Shown here in pieces: positions 46,672 through 60,500 of a DNA stretch of 64,000 nt. The stretch is from Hofstenia miamia (taxonomy: Eukaryota > Xenacoelomorpha > Acoela), in the NCBI GenBank assembly GCA_004352715.1, contig SCFE01000047.1, forward strand, positions 1,428,092 to 1,492,091. The letters run 5' to 3'. The position numbers and the translations under genes are program-made. The number at the start of each line of letters is the position of its first letter. Within the stretch, counting starts at the first letter, position 1. The notes under the pieces were generated by a model. The model was not told the origin of the DNA and ran no database searches. It saw only the letters and a list, made by a program, of their open reading frames with translations.

Positions 46672-49600
46672 TGTAAAGTTTAGATGTAACACATACCTAA
46701 TATACTGTATAGAAAGTAGGAAAATAGAATGTTTGCTATAACATTGGGTAATACAATTTTTGTTTCATCTAATTTTTTTATTGTTTCTTAATGGATTTCT
46801 CATGCTGATTTTAGATCTGTTATCGGTTTTTCTCTATCATCACTATTTACTGAAATATTAAGGTTTTAGGTTTTTTAATTTTGAACAAATAAATTATATG
46901 GTGTAACTTTGTATTTCAGATTCTCAGCATTTCATAGCTACCTAAATATTATTCTACGTTATAAAGCAACTAAAGCATGGATACTAGAAGTTGTAGGAAT
47001 TCACCCGATAGATTTTGCTGTCTGCGGTCGGTATTATGTGAGCAGCAAAGGAGTATCCAGACACATTGAAAAAAGAACTAAATACTGGATGGCTTATCGT
47101 CATTATTTTGGGATGGCAATTGGAGACCAGGACAAGGCATGGGCCCCTCATGTACTCTGTGGTAGTTGTCAAGTTACTCTAGAGGGGTGGCTTAGGGGTT
47201 CTCGTAAGTCTATGCTGTTTGTAATTCCAAGGGTGTGGAGAGAACGTAAAAACCATCTGGATGATTGCTATTTCAGTTCCGTTGACATAAACTACAGAAA
47301 GGCTAAAAGCAGATTGGCTCTCAATTATCCATCGATGCCATCATCTATTGCTTAAGTTCCTCAGAGCCATGACCTTTCAGTGACTCGCCCTCTAGCTAAG
47401 GTAAAGATTTCAAATTTTAATGCCTCTATTAAACTATTAAAGCCTTTAGATATACTTTGTAATTAATTTTTTCGAGTTTATTGTCAAATGAGGCTTGTCA
47501 TATTTTTACATATGAATATTAACATTAATATAACCATGTTTAATTTTTAGTGACTAATATAATGTTCATGTAGGGTGTGGAAGAAGAATCCGCTGATTCA
47601 CAGTCTGAAGGAATGGAAGATAATGATCCTGACTATGAAGGCGAATCTTCTCGTCATTTTCCAACTCAGATGGACTTGGATGATTTAATACGTGATCTGA
47701 GGCTATCTAAGACTGGGGCCGAGCTTCTCACTTCCAGGCTTCGGGAATGGAATATACTATTGGATGATTGGAAAGTCACAGTACAGCGAACGCGACATAG
47801 AGTTTTCAGTGTACTGTCAGGTGGTTGACAGCCTTTGTTTCTGTCATGACATTCAAGGTCTATTCGAAGCTATTGGAATAAAGCATGATCCTACAGAGTG
47901 GCGACTGTTTATCAACAGTTCCACCAAGAGTCTGAAAGCAGTCTTGCTACATAATGGTAATTTCTATCCATCTCTTCCTGTTGGCCATTCGACATAAATG
48001 AAAGAAGACTACAACAACGTCAAGCAACTTATGGAGCAGATAAAATACTCTACCTACTTCTGGATGTCTGTGGAGATTTTGAAGTGCTCGGCTTTCTTCT
48101 AGGTTTGCAGGCAGGGTATACAATGTACTCATGCTTTTTGTGTCTCTGGGACAGTTGGGCAAAATCAGAGCATTACCATCGTATTCAATGGCCCACCAGA
48201 GATTTGTCGGTACCTGGGCATCACGTTTCAAACAGAGCTCTGGTCCCTAGAAGTAAAGTACTTCTACCACCTTTGCACATTAAATGGGGCTCATCAAGCA
48301 ATTTGTAACAGCATTCGACTGTGTTTAAAACATTAATTTTTCAAAATTGCTCATATCTTTCAATCCAATAAAGATAGGAGAAATCAAATTACATATTTGA
48401 AATCAGGAGAAAAAAATCTATTAGAAACAATAAAAAATTATGTGAAACAAAAATTTTGTGAATATTTGTTGCCCAGTGTAATGTTTATGCTGCGACAATT
48501 CTTGCATTTCAATTGCAAGAGCTTAGTCAAAGATAGCTTTCTTTAATGAGTTGAATGCTTCAGAAATGGGAACAAAAAAATGCAGAAATAATATTCAGAT
48601 ATATATGGCCATTCTTTACGCAAAAATGAATACATTATTCTGAATTTCAATAAACTAATACATATATAGTTTGATCATCAATTTTTAACCACATTTGAAA
48701 ATTGCCAATCCGTGCCGTATTCAGGGGGGAGGGGGACATGGTGGAATGTCCCCCCGTCAGGTTTCCAAATTTAATTTTGACTGGATAAATCAAAATATTT
48801 TTCGTAAAAAATTGAAAAATTTAAAATCTAGGATCGTGAAATGCATTTTTAGGGTCTATTTTCTCAATATTTTCAAAAGTTTTCGCAGGGCTTCGCCCCG
48901 CATTAGGGAATAACAATGATGTACCCCCCGTCAGATAATCCTGGGTACGCCCCATATATATATATATATATATATATATATCCATGATAAGCCCATTTCA
49001 TGTGAACAATATGGATATTGTGCGATCGGCGATACTGGCTAATATATTTTCAATTTACTAATTTTTGTTTACTTATAAGACATAATACACTGGCTGTAAT
49101 CACTTTATTTACTAGAGAAATTTTGAAAAATTCTAAAAGCCATATTTGTTGCCAAATATGAAAANTATATATATATACTTCGACTTAAAAATCGTCTTCA
49201 GAGTAAACAAGGTAAATGCGGGTGTTGGGCTGATTTGGGCAAAATTTTGAGAAAGTATGCTGACCAGGCTTGGTAAATAATAACTCCTTACTCCCATCCT
49301 TGAAGTAGCCCATGACTCTAGAAAAAGTGTCTGGAACCCTATAAAAAAAGCGAGCAGTGTGACTAGACTTTAAGTTTAAGCAGCATATTTCTCGAAACCC
49401 TGTACAATCACTTTGCTAGAATGTATTTAGGAGTCAAACAAATGGAGAAAGGTAATAGACGAAAAGTTGAAAAAGCCAGAAAGTGGAAAAGTTACCTTTG
49501 ATATTCAGAAGCTGTATCTTAGAATCAATGAATTAGACACACTTTCATCCAAATCTGGATGCAACTTTGTCGAAATAATTAACACCCGTTTTGACGGCAG

Positions 49601-50453
49601 AATGTCTTTAGATGGTTTGGCTTTAGCAGTTTTTAATGATCATAATAAACCGTAAGTCTAATTGCCTTAAATCGAAGTGATTCTCAATTCTACAGCTTTA
49701 AGTTATATGTTAATCTGAAAACTTCAGATGCTAGAAATCATGTGTTTCTTCGAGTATAATTGTTTTTGTCAAATGCTTCAGCCCTGAAATTTTTAAGGGG
49801 GAATATTATTTAATTGATTAAAATCGATTTTGCAGAAGTATTCATGCTATGTGTTTCAATACTGATTTAGTTAAGGAGAAAATTATTAATGTTTATCACG
49901 TACATTGATTAAGCTGGCTACCCAATACATTTGCATACTGATTCTAAGATTAGAATAGTTCTGGGAAAAATCTGTGTTGTATTTAACTGTTTAACTATAA
50001 GAATTTAGACAATAATGCCATTCATGTTACATAGCTGTATATTGATTAATCCGATTACCGACTATGCTTAAATTATTTTGTACAAAATAGTGCTCAACAT
50101 TTAATGTTTTTTTTATTTTATTATTGTAATATCAATATTTAGATCGAGGCTCATTATTCCACTAAATAAATTATCTACACGTGGCTCTGGGCTCTTCGTA
50201 GTGTCTGCGTGTTCTAGTCTTCCGAAATGTGATTTTATGGTAGGATAATCTCTGTTCGTCTGCTTTACTTCTATTATGACTAATTAATCGATATAACAGT
50301 TGATCATCCCTCAATATTGAATTAACAATATTATCTTTCAAAATAACATCTCTCAATATTTTAGCTACATTATGCATAGAAATCAATGAGACAAATAACA
50401 ATCCAGTTAGTCCATTTTGAGGACATATTTCTATGATAGCATGGTTAGGAATT

Positions 50454-50497
<44 letters not shown>

Positions 50498-51092
50498 TAT
50501 ATATGATGTTTCATAGTATAGATCAATATGACTCGACCCAAGCCATTGTCACTAAGGATATCCCAACCCAACTCAACATATGTAGCCCTGATTAAACAAA
50601 TAGAATTGTACATAGGAGACAATATTCTGGCCTATTATATACCAAAAATTTAAAAATCAATCGATTATCTGATAAGACTCACTACTGCTTTGTCTCAGAT
50701 GTGCCGGGTGTTTGCAAGACAGATTTTAGGCTAAAGTGCAAGTAATAAAACCAAGGTCGAGATTAAATTTCAATAAATTGGAAATTGTCATAGCCATAAT
50801 ATATATACAAACAAATGGAAATAAACAAAATGAAATTATGACGCATATTACACATGTGTGTTGTTTGGGTAAAAAATTCAAAATTGCAATTCCAACAAAT
50901 GTAATTAACGAATGGGAATGAATCATTTAAAAATGTTCAGAAACGTTTGTGCCATCAAAATGTTGAATAAACAGTTTTTTTAAACATTTAGATGATTAAT
51001 CACCAGAAATTAGTTTTATGTATTTTGCACAATGTATGATTGTTATCAAAACTGTCCCTTTGAACTTTTGTGCCAAATTGTATATATGTATA

Positions 51093-51154
<62 letters not shown>

Positions 51155-51407
51155 TTATATCTGGCACTAAGTAAAATGATTTCATTTATATTTGACGCTA
51201 AGTAATATACAAAATTTGTAATTTTTCTTTCCATTTTAAAATAATTTTTTGCCTCTTCTTAATTATTTTCTGATAAGTTATACATGATTGTTTTAACTCT
51301 TATTTAGAAGGTATGAACATAAATTTACACAAATGATTGTTTTTCATGTATGATTAATATTTATATTTGGCGCTATGTAGGGTTTGGGTTAACGCCAAAT
51401 ATTAATT

Positions 51408-51458
<51 letters not shown>

Positions 51459-51459
51459 N

Positions 51460-51500
<41 letters not shown>

Positions 51501-54500
51501 GTTTTTCCATTACTTCCATTTCTGCTGATATACTTTCAAAACACCGAGCATTTTTAGAAAAACAAAATAGGCCAGCATTTAATTTTACAAGATAACTAAA
51601 TTCCATAAATATTGATGCTAGTAACAAATCTTATCGAACCAATAAAAAAGATAATGTTTTAAAATTTATTAAGTCGATTCTAAATGAAATTTTAGTTGGA
51701 TGCAAAACACATAGATATTATAGAGGACTGGCTGAGCAATGGACCGGCTGTAATTGCATTACTCAATTACTCTAATGATCTTCACAATACAATGCCAAAT
51801 AAAATACAAAATGTCATCGACGCAGTTGCTTATAGCACAAGAGGTAGAACGAATACCCAACTAATGGACGCATTCGGCTTAGGAGATCATCAATTATCAC
51901 AACTGCACAGAGGTATTTATTCTTACTGCATATTCAATAAATCTAATTTTTTCGATAATTGTGCACATCAAAATTGTAAGTTCTAAATATTGGCTAGTGA
52001 GACTGGATAATTTAGATCACGTCAACGCTTCAATTAGCCGATGTTTTTCACTTCAGCCTTTCTCCCAAGTTTCCTATCAATTGACTCAATATTCGACACC
52101 AGGAGAACCAAATGCATTCTGTAGTTCAATTCCGCTTATGCTAAGCGAACTACATCTAGGAAAATCTGTGGACTCATTCATTGAAGTAGCTACTGACACT
52201 ACTCTCAAGGATATATTCCCGAATATTCCAATATTTGTTGATATAAAAGGAGTTTTTGAAGGCATTCCTAAGACCAACCGGTTAGCAGTTCGTAGGCACA
52301 AGGATATATTTGGATACATTTCATTAAATAACATAGTTACGCATTCTACCTCTATTCACACAATAGATGTATTTGCGTTTGCCATTACTCGTCCTGAAAA
52401 TCAATTATTTTATAAACCTCGTCTTAACGATGACATCATATCAGAGAACGTATCATCCGATTGCCGAAATGCAGAATGTTTAATGTTTTCGTCTGTAGAC
52501 TTACCTTTGGAAATATATACACATAATTCGACTTTGTATTACGAATTATGCAATGGAGATTTCGATCGGAAATATTCAAACATTTTTCCAACTAAATTAC
52601 ATCCAAACGCCTGCCAACATGTGGAAAAGCTATATTTTAGTGAAATTGGTCAGTACGAAAACATTGTTTTTATTGAACTTTTTTCGAAACCTTCAATTCA
52701 TCTCAGAAATTCTCTATATTTTCGTAATTAGATTTTTTTCATATTTGATTTTAACAAGTATCTAGAGCGAACAATCAATGCTACAATAAAAACTAATCTG
52801 AAAAGTATGAACGTTATGGGTGCAGTTGACTTCAATGAAAACGGCTTTGGGGTTTTTGATTTCACAATATTTGAAGAAAAAGGTAAGAGTACCTGAACAT
52901 GTCGGTTTTTCTCAATACTTGCAGCAATGCAATCAAGAATGATGTAGATTGCTTTTTAATAATTCCATTTTAGAGACAATTTTATCCATCAAGATCTGGA
53001 GAAATCAGAAATGCATACAGATCAGAACTGGCAACTCAAAAAACACAACTAAAAATTCAGGTATCAAAGTCATAGATGACATACGAATTCCTTAATTTGT
53101 TTAGGAAACGAATGTGTATCTACATATTTAATTAAGCAGAATTTTGATCAAGTAAGTAATATTTTTAGTATATATACTTATAATGTTTTTTGTAAAACTT
53201 CAAATATTTTTTCAATCATTATTTAATACATGTCTTTTGAAAAATTCATGTAATAACCAAGAGTTCTTGAATCATCACAATATTTACAATTAAAAATTTC
53301 ATTTTTTCAATAAATATTATGCTTTTTATTGCGAACATTGCTATATTGATGAATTATAATATTAACAGGCTCGTCCATTGAACATCCGAATTCCATAAGA
53401 TATTCATAATATTTCCTAAGAAATTACTGTTTTTAATTTATAGTGGCTTACTAAGATATTGTATATCACAAAATTCTTTCACTTTTAAGGCCCTGCAATC
53501 ATTGCATACGTTTCGGAACAAAGAAGGGGTTCGCCAATCACAATGAAAGAAGTACAATATATTTTTAGAAATATTTTATCTCCAAATAAAATCCTTAGAT
53601 CCATATTTACATTATTGTAGGTCTACACTCTGCATTTTCAATGCGCATCAAACAATTGATGGCCTCATTTTATTAGGATGTAGTCTTTACAATTATCAAA
53701 AATGAAATTTTGTCAAAAAGCAGGAAGTTGGGTAAAATAGCAAGTTCATTGATTTGGTTACTTAAGATTTTGCGACGGTTTGGGTACTTTTAGTACCCTA
53801 GAGCTAGTACTGGCTTAAGAGTTTTGAAAGATATTTATGAAATTTAATGATATTGATGGGGCTTAAATGATGAACATAGAAATACATATTTAGAAGTTTC
53901 AACATAATGTGGCACAACAACCAGAAATATTGTTCTATATTAGGCAAAGACAGCTTGGGGTATTTTTTGTATGAAGCTAAATATATTGACTTTTCTATCC
54001 TGACAAATATCATAAGCTAAGCAATATTTCAATATTAGAATATGTAAACGGATAGCCGTGTCTAGGAGCGTATTTTAGAATGTGCGACCTCACGGCCTTC
54101 TATATAGTAGGCTTTGGTAATCGACAAACATTATGACAAAATTCAATCCTTTTCATTGTCAGATACAAAGCATCGTGATACAGATCTTGCCGCTAGCTAC
54201 TCTGAATATGACATATTTCAACCCAAATTTTATCGATTAATGCTCCAAAACATAAGTGAACATTATGGGATTTGGCGAAAAACCAGTTTGTAAAGTTTGT
54301 TGTAGGACGAATATTCAATAATTATACTGCATTTTGGAAAAGAAGAAGCTTTTCTTGTTTCTTAGGAAAATATATTAGGTGTTACAAAATGCATGCATGT
54401 ATTTCAGATAGAAAAGGATTTGTGACACAAAACTATCCTTGAAAGTGGTTATCTGCGACTATGGCCTGGCTCGCTACTCCTACCGGTTAAGATCCATCAA

Positions 54501-57500
54501 TATTGTGTTAAATAGCTAGATACGGTTAAAATATTCAGGTAGGTATTAAAAACATGGTTATTTATAGCTAATCATTAAATTTTAAGTTGCACTGTACAGT
54601 GTATATTAAGGAAAATATCTTATCAAAGAAGGTAAATGAAATTTTTTATACATCCCTAAACTAAATACCTCCATACTGCTAAACACGATCATTTGTAGAA
54701 AACATGGCTCTTAGTTAAGAGAGCCATGGTAGAAAACATTATGCTGGAGGTTTCCAAAAAAATTGAAAAATATTATTGCATTCTGTGTTACCATCCAAAA
54801 ACGACTGCACATTGTTCGCATTATCAGAAACTTCATCTGGCCAGAAAAAATTGTTTTGCATATTACGTATTTTCTTAAGCTTATTTAAATCATAGACTAT
54901 TTGCATTATTCAAATATATTTGTGGGGATTTAATTATATCTGTAGGTTCTAACTCTTAAAGAGACTTACTACATCAATTGTTGGCCTGGGACTCAGGGAA
55001 TTTTGGCCTCATTTTGTTTAAATTACTGCAAATCACCATGGCCGTTACTATAGTAGGCCTTGGTCTTGCACTAATATATTTGCCTTGAATTTTACACGAA
55101 AACGTGTGCAGTGCATCGAGAATGAATAGCATTCTTAGAGATGTCAATTTATGATCTATGTGCAAACAAATGCTTTAAGGTATATTCAACCCCTAGTTCC
55201 TATGTTCTGTATTTTAGGGATCTGATTATTCATTCAATGTCTGCGATCGTGATCACGAACTTAGTTCCTCACTAAAAACTTTTGGATTTCTAAATAAATG
55301 TCCATGTTCTCACAACAGCAAAGTTGTGATTAACGAGATCAATGTCAATCAAGATGCCATTGACACAGCGGATTATGTTGAAATATTTGATGGTGGTAAA
55401 GGTCACACATCTTTAGATGGCTTAACTGTAGCAATCTACAGTGGCGATCATGATGATAAGGCTGAACATATTTTATCCCTTGATGGACATAAAACGACTG
55501 AAACGGGATTTTTCCTGATTTCGGGAAATGTTGCTCTAGCTCCAGGTATTCGCAATTTTGCTTTAAATTTTAATAATTGAAATCTTGCTACACAGAATTA
55601 CAAGGCGTTTACAGAAATGACTGCATAAATTTTGACGTTTATTTAACATGTCAAGCACATACTTTCTTGAGATGCCATACTAACTTTGAATAGTTTCCAC
55701 ATATTTACTCGATATAATGTTTATTTGCTGTGTTTGATCGTTTTTCACAACAAATTATAGCACTACAAAGTGCTGTGTAACCCTAAGTTCAGGTTGAAGC
55801 AAAAACATATGAATCTGGTATGTTATGTTAAAAGTGCAATAATTATCTAATGAACGTTTTTCGAACGTCTAAACTCCTCTTACATTCACAAAAATATCTT
55901 CAAGTACTTCAAATACCACTCATTACGCAAATTAATTAACAAATTTATATTTTATGCTAATTATAAAATGGCGGCTATTTTCTCTAAAAATGGTAAAATA
56001 CACCAAATGGATGTCACATTTATATGAAAAAGTTAGTCGTTTACTTTGAATCACCACTTAGGAAAACGCAAACTTTTCTAACACAATATAAAAACTATAG
56101 TGAGAATGCAGGTACAAAATTCGGAAACTTTGTCAAATGCATCAAATGTCTACATTCCTTAAATTCAATTGAATTAAAACGAATTTAAACACCAAAGTAT
56201 TATAAATTTTAGTCCTACTTGTGTCGGAATTATCATCAAAATTTGGTGATGATGCAACTTATAGTTCCTGAGAAAAGTTGACATCTGCAAACCCTGTTAT
56301 ACAAAAAAACGTGTTTGCAACACTAATTTGACAAACAAAACGCTGTAAAAATGACGTCATTTTACACATTCTTGTAAGTTTTAAGGCATGTATTTTATAT
56401 CAGTTTAATAATAACTGCATTGTTAACATTTGATGACAAAGAAATTTCAAAAATTTGAAAATATTATTACATTAGTTTGCTCTTAATGTTTGTTGATAAT
56501 TCTATTCATTTGCATATTACAATTTTTTTATAATTTTGTATGAAGAATTGATGAAAAGCATTTAATTAAATGATGACCATAACTTTAAATATTTTCTATT
56601 AAGGAATCTAATAATACATGTATATAAATTCCTGCATATGGACATCACATCTATTACCAACATTTTAGATTTGGTAGTAGGTAATAAGAGATTTCTTCAT
56701 AATGAAATCGGTGGATTGGGAATCTACAGTTTACCAGCTGATTTCTTTTATAAAGGAATGCAACCCACTAACCACTCATTAATATCATCACTGGTATTTT
56801 CCCACCATGGAGATAAAGCAAGAACTCTTAATTTTCGCAACTATCTTGCGAGGGGTGAGTTAACTTCCTTTTCTCATGTATCTGCAATGGTATCTATTTA
56901 GAATTTATAAGAAATTCAAAAAAAAATTTTTAAATCACTGATATATTCAATTTTAAGAATTTAATTTTTAAATAAATTTATGTCTATTACATTCAGTGAG
57001 TGTAATTTTGAAGTCTAGTATTTATTTAAGACATGTGAAATTATTCGTTTTGTATATGATGGTATGCAAAAAAATTTATATAAATAAATAGCAATTTTAC
57101 ATTTCAAGGAATCTGATGAATTTTATCCAACACAATAAAAATATTAAAAATGCTATCAATTAAATTATACTAGCAATTACATCACTAAAGGTGTATGATC
57201 GATATATTGTTAAGTGTTAAATTTTTAGCGATATTTTTAGAGGAACTTTACATTTAGTGGTCTTTAAATTTGATTTTGATTGGATAACTCAAAATATATT
57301 CGATGACAAATTCAACACTAAGGCGGTGAAATTTTGGTCTTTTTTCAATATTTTTAAATATTTCGTTTGATCTTATAAAGTCATTGCAAAATTTTCATTG
57401 TGTTAGAAAACATTTCCAAAAATTACAATGAAATATGTGCTTAAGAGAAATATTTAACATTCGCAGAAATTTGTCAAAATTTTATCATTATGTAAATTTC

Positions 57501-60500
57501 AAGGAAAAAATTTTATGAATAATGCTAGGATACATTATGCTGGACTCATCGCGTGTGGTGGGTTTATTTTTTTCTACTGGTTTCCCATTTTTTAATGTTC
57601 TATTAAAAAATAGAAATTTTTTAACAATGCTTATAAAAAAATCTACAATAATCTAAATATCCATTAATAACACAAGAACAGAAGTTACACTTTCGAGAAA
57701 GAATTTTTGTATAATTAAATAATTACTAAATTGTTTATGTAGAATAAATTTCCATAGCTATGTAAGTATTTTCAATAACATTTTATCACTATTATAAATG
57801 AAATATATTCAGAATTTTTTCACTAGATGGCATTAGTTTTGATTTTGCAACAAATATGGTTTTTGGAAACATGCTATATTTTTTGAACGGAATACATTAG
57901 TTGAATGGCATATGAAACTAAAAATTCTAATTCCGCAGTTGCTCTGTTATCAGATAGACCTCCAAAACGAATATATATTTTCCTAAAAATCCATTCAAAT
58001 TGATTTTTTAGAAAAACCTGTAATTTTTGAAGATGAAAATTCTCGGTTTGCAGATGAATGCATTAGTCGTCATAGTTATTCTGTCGACATCTACTGCACC
58101 GTGCCTTGCTCACCAAGGTCTGCAAACTATGGATGTCCCGAATATCACAAACCAGTAGACGGTAGGTTTTGATGTCTGCATATTATAAACATTTGGAGAT
58201 ATACATGTATAAAAGCGTCATATCTAAGACTATATCTTTTAAAATTGCTTTAAAGAAAATTCAATATTGTATTTACTTAGAGAGGTGGTTCTCAACCGGC
58301 GTCCACATGGACCCTAGGAGTCCATGTAACTTTACTGGGAGTCCAGACACAAAAAATATTGATTTGGGGTCCACGGTGACACTATATTGGTCCACAGAGC
58401 AATTCCAATTCAGAACAGTTTTCATTACTGAGAATGAAAGTTCTACAGAAATTTGCACTTTTTTAAATTACTAAGAGCAAAAATATTCGCTCAGCTGTTC
58501 AATTTGTATACCAATTAAGTAGCAGAAAAAAATATTGAGATTTTACAATGCTCTAAATTTAAATTTCCTTCAAAATAAATTACAATCATTTACTCTATCC
58601 TTAATGTTCACAATTTTACTAGTGATTTTTTTGCAAAGGGTCCAGCTAAGCAGTTAAGAAGAAAAGAGGTACATAGGTAAAAAAGGGTTGAGAATCACTG
58701 ATTTAGAGTATGTTATTGTAACTAGATTTCTCATGGAAAATTGTATGTATTTTTGTTAATTTCTTTTTTAGTATTGAAGAGCTTAAGTTGTTCCATGAAT
58801 TCGGTTGACGTTTTCATTAGTGAAGTATTTGTAAATCCTACACTTAGCACTTTTTATATTGAAATCGGCTCTTCAAAACCACTTCATCTTCTTTCATGCA
58901 TAATTCTTGTGTCCATTCAACCTCCTGTGATGCAAATTTGGCCTCGGTTTGTCATTCCCCTTGATACAATGAGAACGAACGAAAATGGTCTATTAGTCTT
59001 AAGAGACGCTTGGTCTTTAGCAACTCACACGAAGTTAGGGTAATATGCTTAGGAAAAATTTGTACCTACATGTTGTAGTGGTAAATATCTTATATATTTT
59101 AATTTAACATAGCATACGTATTGTTGTGAATTAATATCATTACTGAAATTCATAATAGCAATGCAGTCAGTGTTGAAAATAGAACGAAAATTTTAGTATA
59201 ACCAGTAAAGCTTCAAGCGTAGTTACATCCTAACCACTGTTTTTATGAATTGAAATGTTGAATGATTTCAAATTTAATAATGCAATTAATAACTGTATTT
59301 TAGAAACGTTTTAGAATATACATGTAAGTATACATGTACATGTACACATTTACAGTACCTTATAGTAAATAGTATCTTGGAGCTAATAGTTTACTTGAAA
59401 TGAGAATTTTTTACGTTGGATTTTAAGAATTCATTTCCATGAATGAATTTTATCTCTGAAAATGGACAACTCCTTTCGATGTTTAAGGACTGAACATTGT
59501 TACAATCTAATGAATCAGAATCAATGTTTGATTTAGGTATGAAAGAAGCAACCAAACTGGGTTTGCTGTAGCACTTTTCCATGGTACACTTTCAGAATGG
59601 GAATACTGTCAAAGACTCCCATGGCCAAAATTGCAAACATATTTTGAAGACAAAATCATATTCAGTCTTCAGCCAGGAACATTAATCCACTTCGATGGGC
59701 ATCCTGAACCAAGTCTTGTAATTGGGGCATCCAGGGAAGGAAGAAATTTTGCATGGGCCAGATGTCAAACAGACGCATTGGGAGTTCAGTCGTTTGATTG
59801 GTCCCCAGCATTAAGAACTCCCGGAGATCCAAATATTTGTCTAAAAATACCATTTTTAATTAATGAAATTGGCTTTGACGATGGTTTCTTTGTCGAGGTA
59901 CATCTTGTCGTAACTATCATTTTTTAAGTGTAGAAGTAAATCCTGCAAGTGTAAATTTTTGCCTCAAGTTATTCTTTGGGAGAATAATTATTGCATTGTA
60001 TTCATTGTATTATTAATCACTTGCAATAAATGACAGTATTTTATAATTATTTGATCATTTTGTCTTGGCTTATGCATTTGAGGAATTCCCCAATTTTCAA
60101 CTTAGTGAAAGAATAAGTTTTTTTAATTGATTGTGGGATATACGTCGGGTAAGCCTTTCTTCAATTAGAGCACCTCATTTTAAAATTATTTGTCGCACTA
60201 CATAATTAATGAACACATTCCAACAAAAAGCTTTTTTGGCAACAACTTGTTTGCTTCTACTCTAATAAACTAATCTATGTCACATTAATATGCAGTCTAA
60301 CCTCTCTAAGGCTAACTTTTTTCTAGTTAATTTATTAGACCAGTGAGACAATTTACCTCTCTAAAGTAAGCGTTTTATAAACGTGCGCCATTTAGTTCAT
60401 TGGTGATTGTGAATTACATACAATCAATACGAGTATTATGTATGACGCGATATTTTATAATGAAAACTGATGAAGTGATTTTTCTACATGTTTCTTATTA

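Noticed and set aside
52974-53059. Alternative exon between exons 6 and 7 of the LTD gene
   Set aside because: It has an acceptor, a donor and an open frame, but it ends in a phase that fits neither exon 7 nor exon 8, and its residues do not match an LTD strand.
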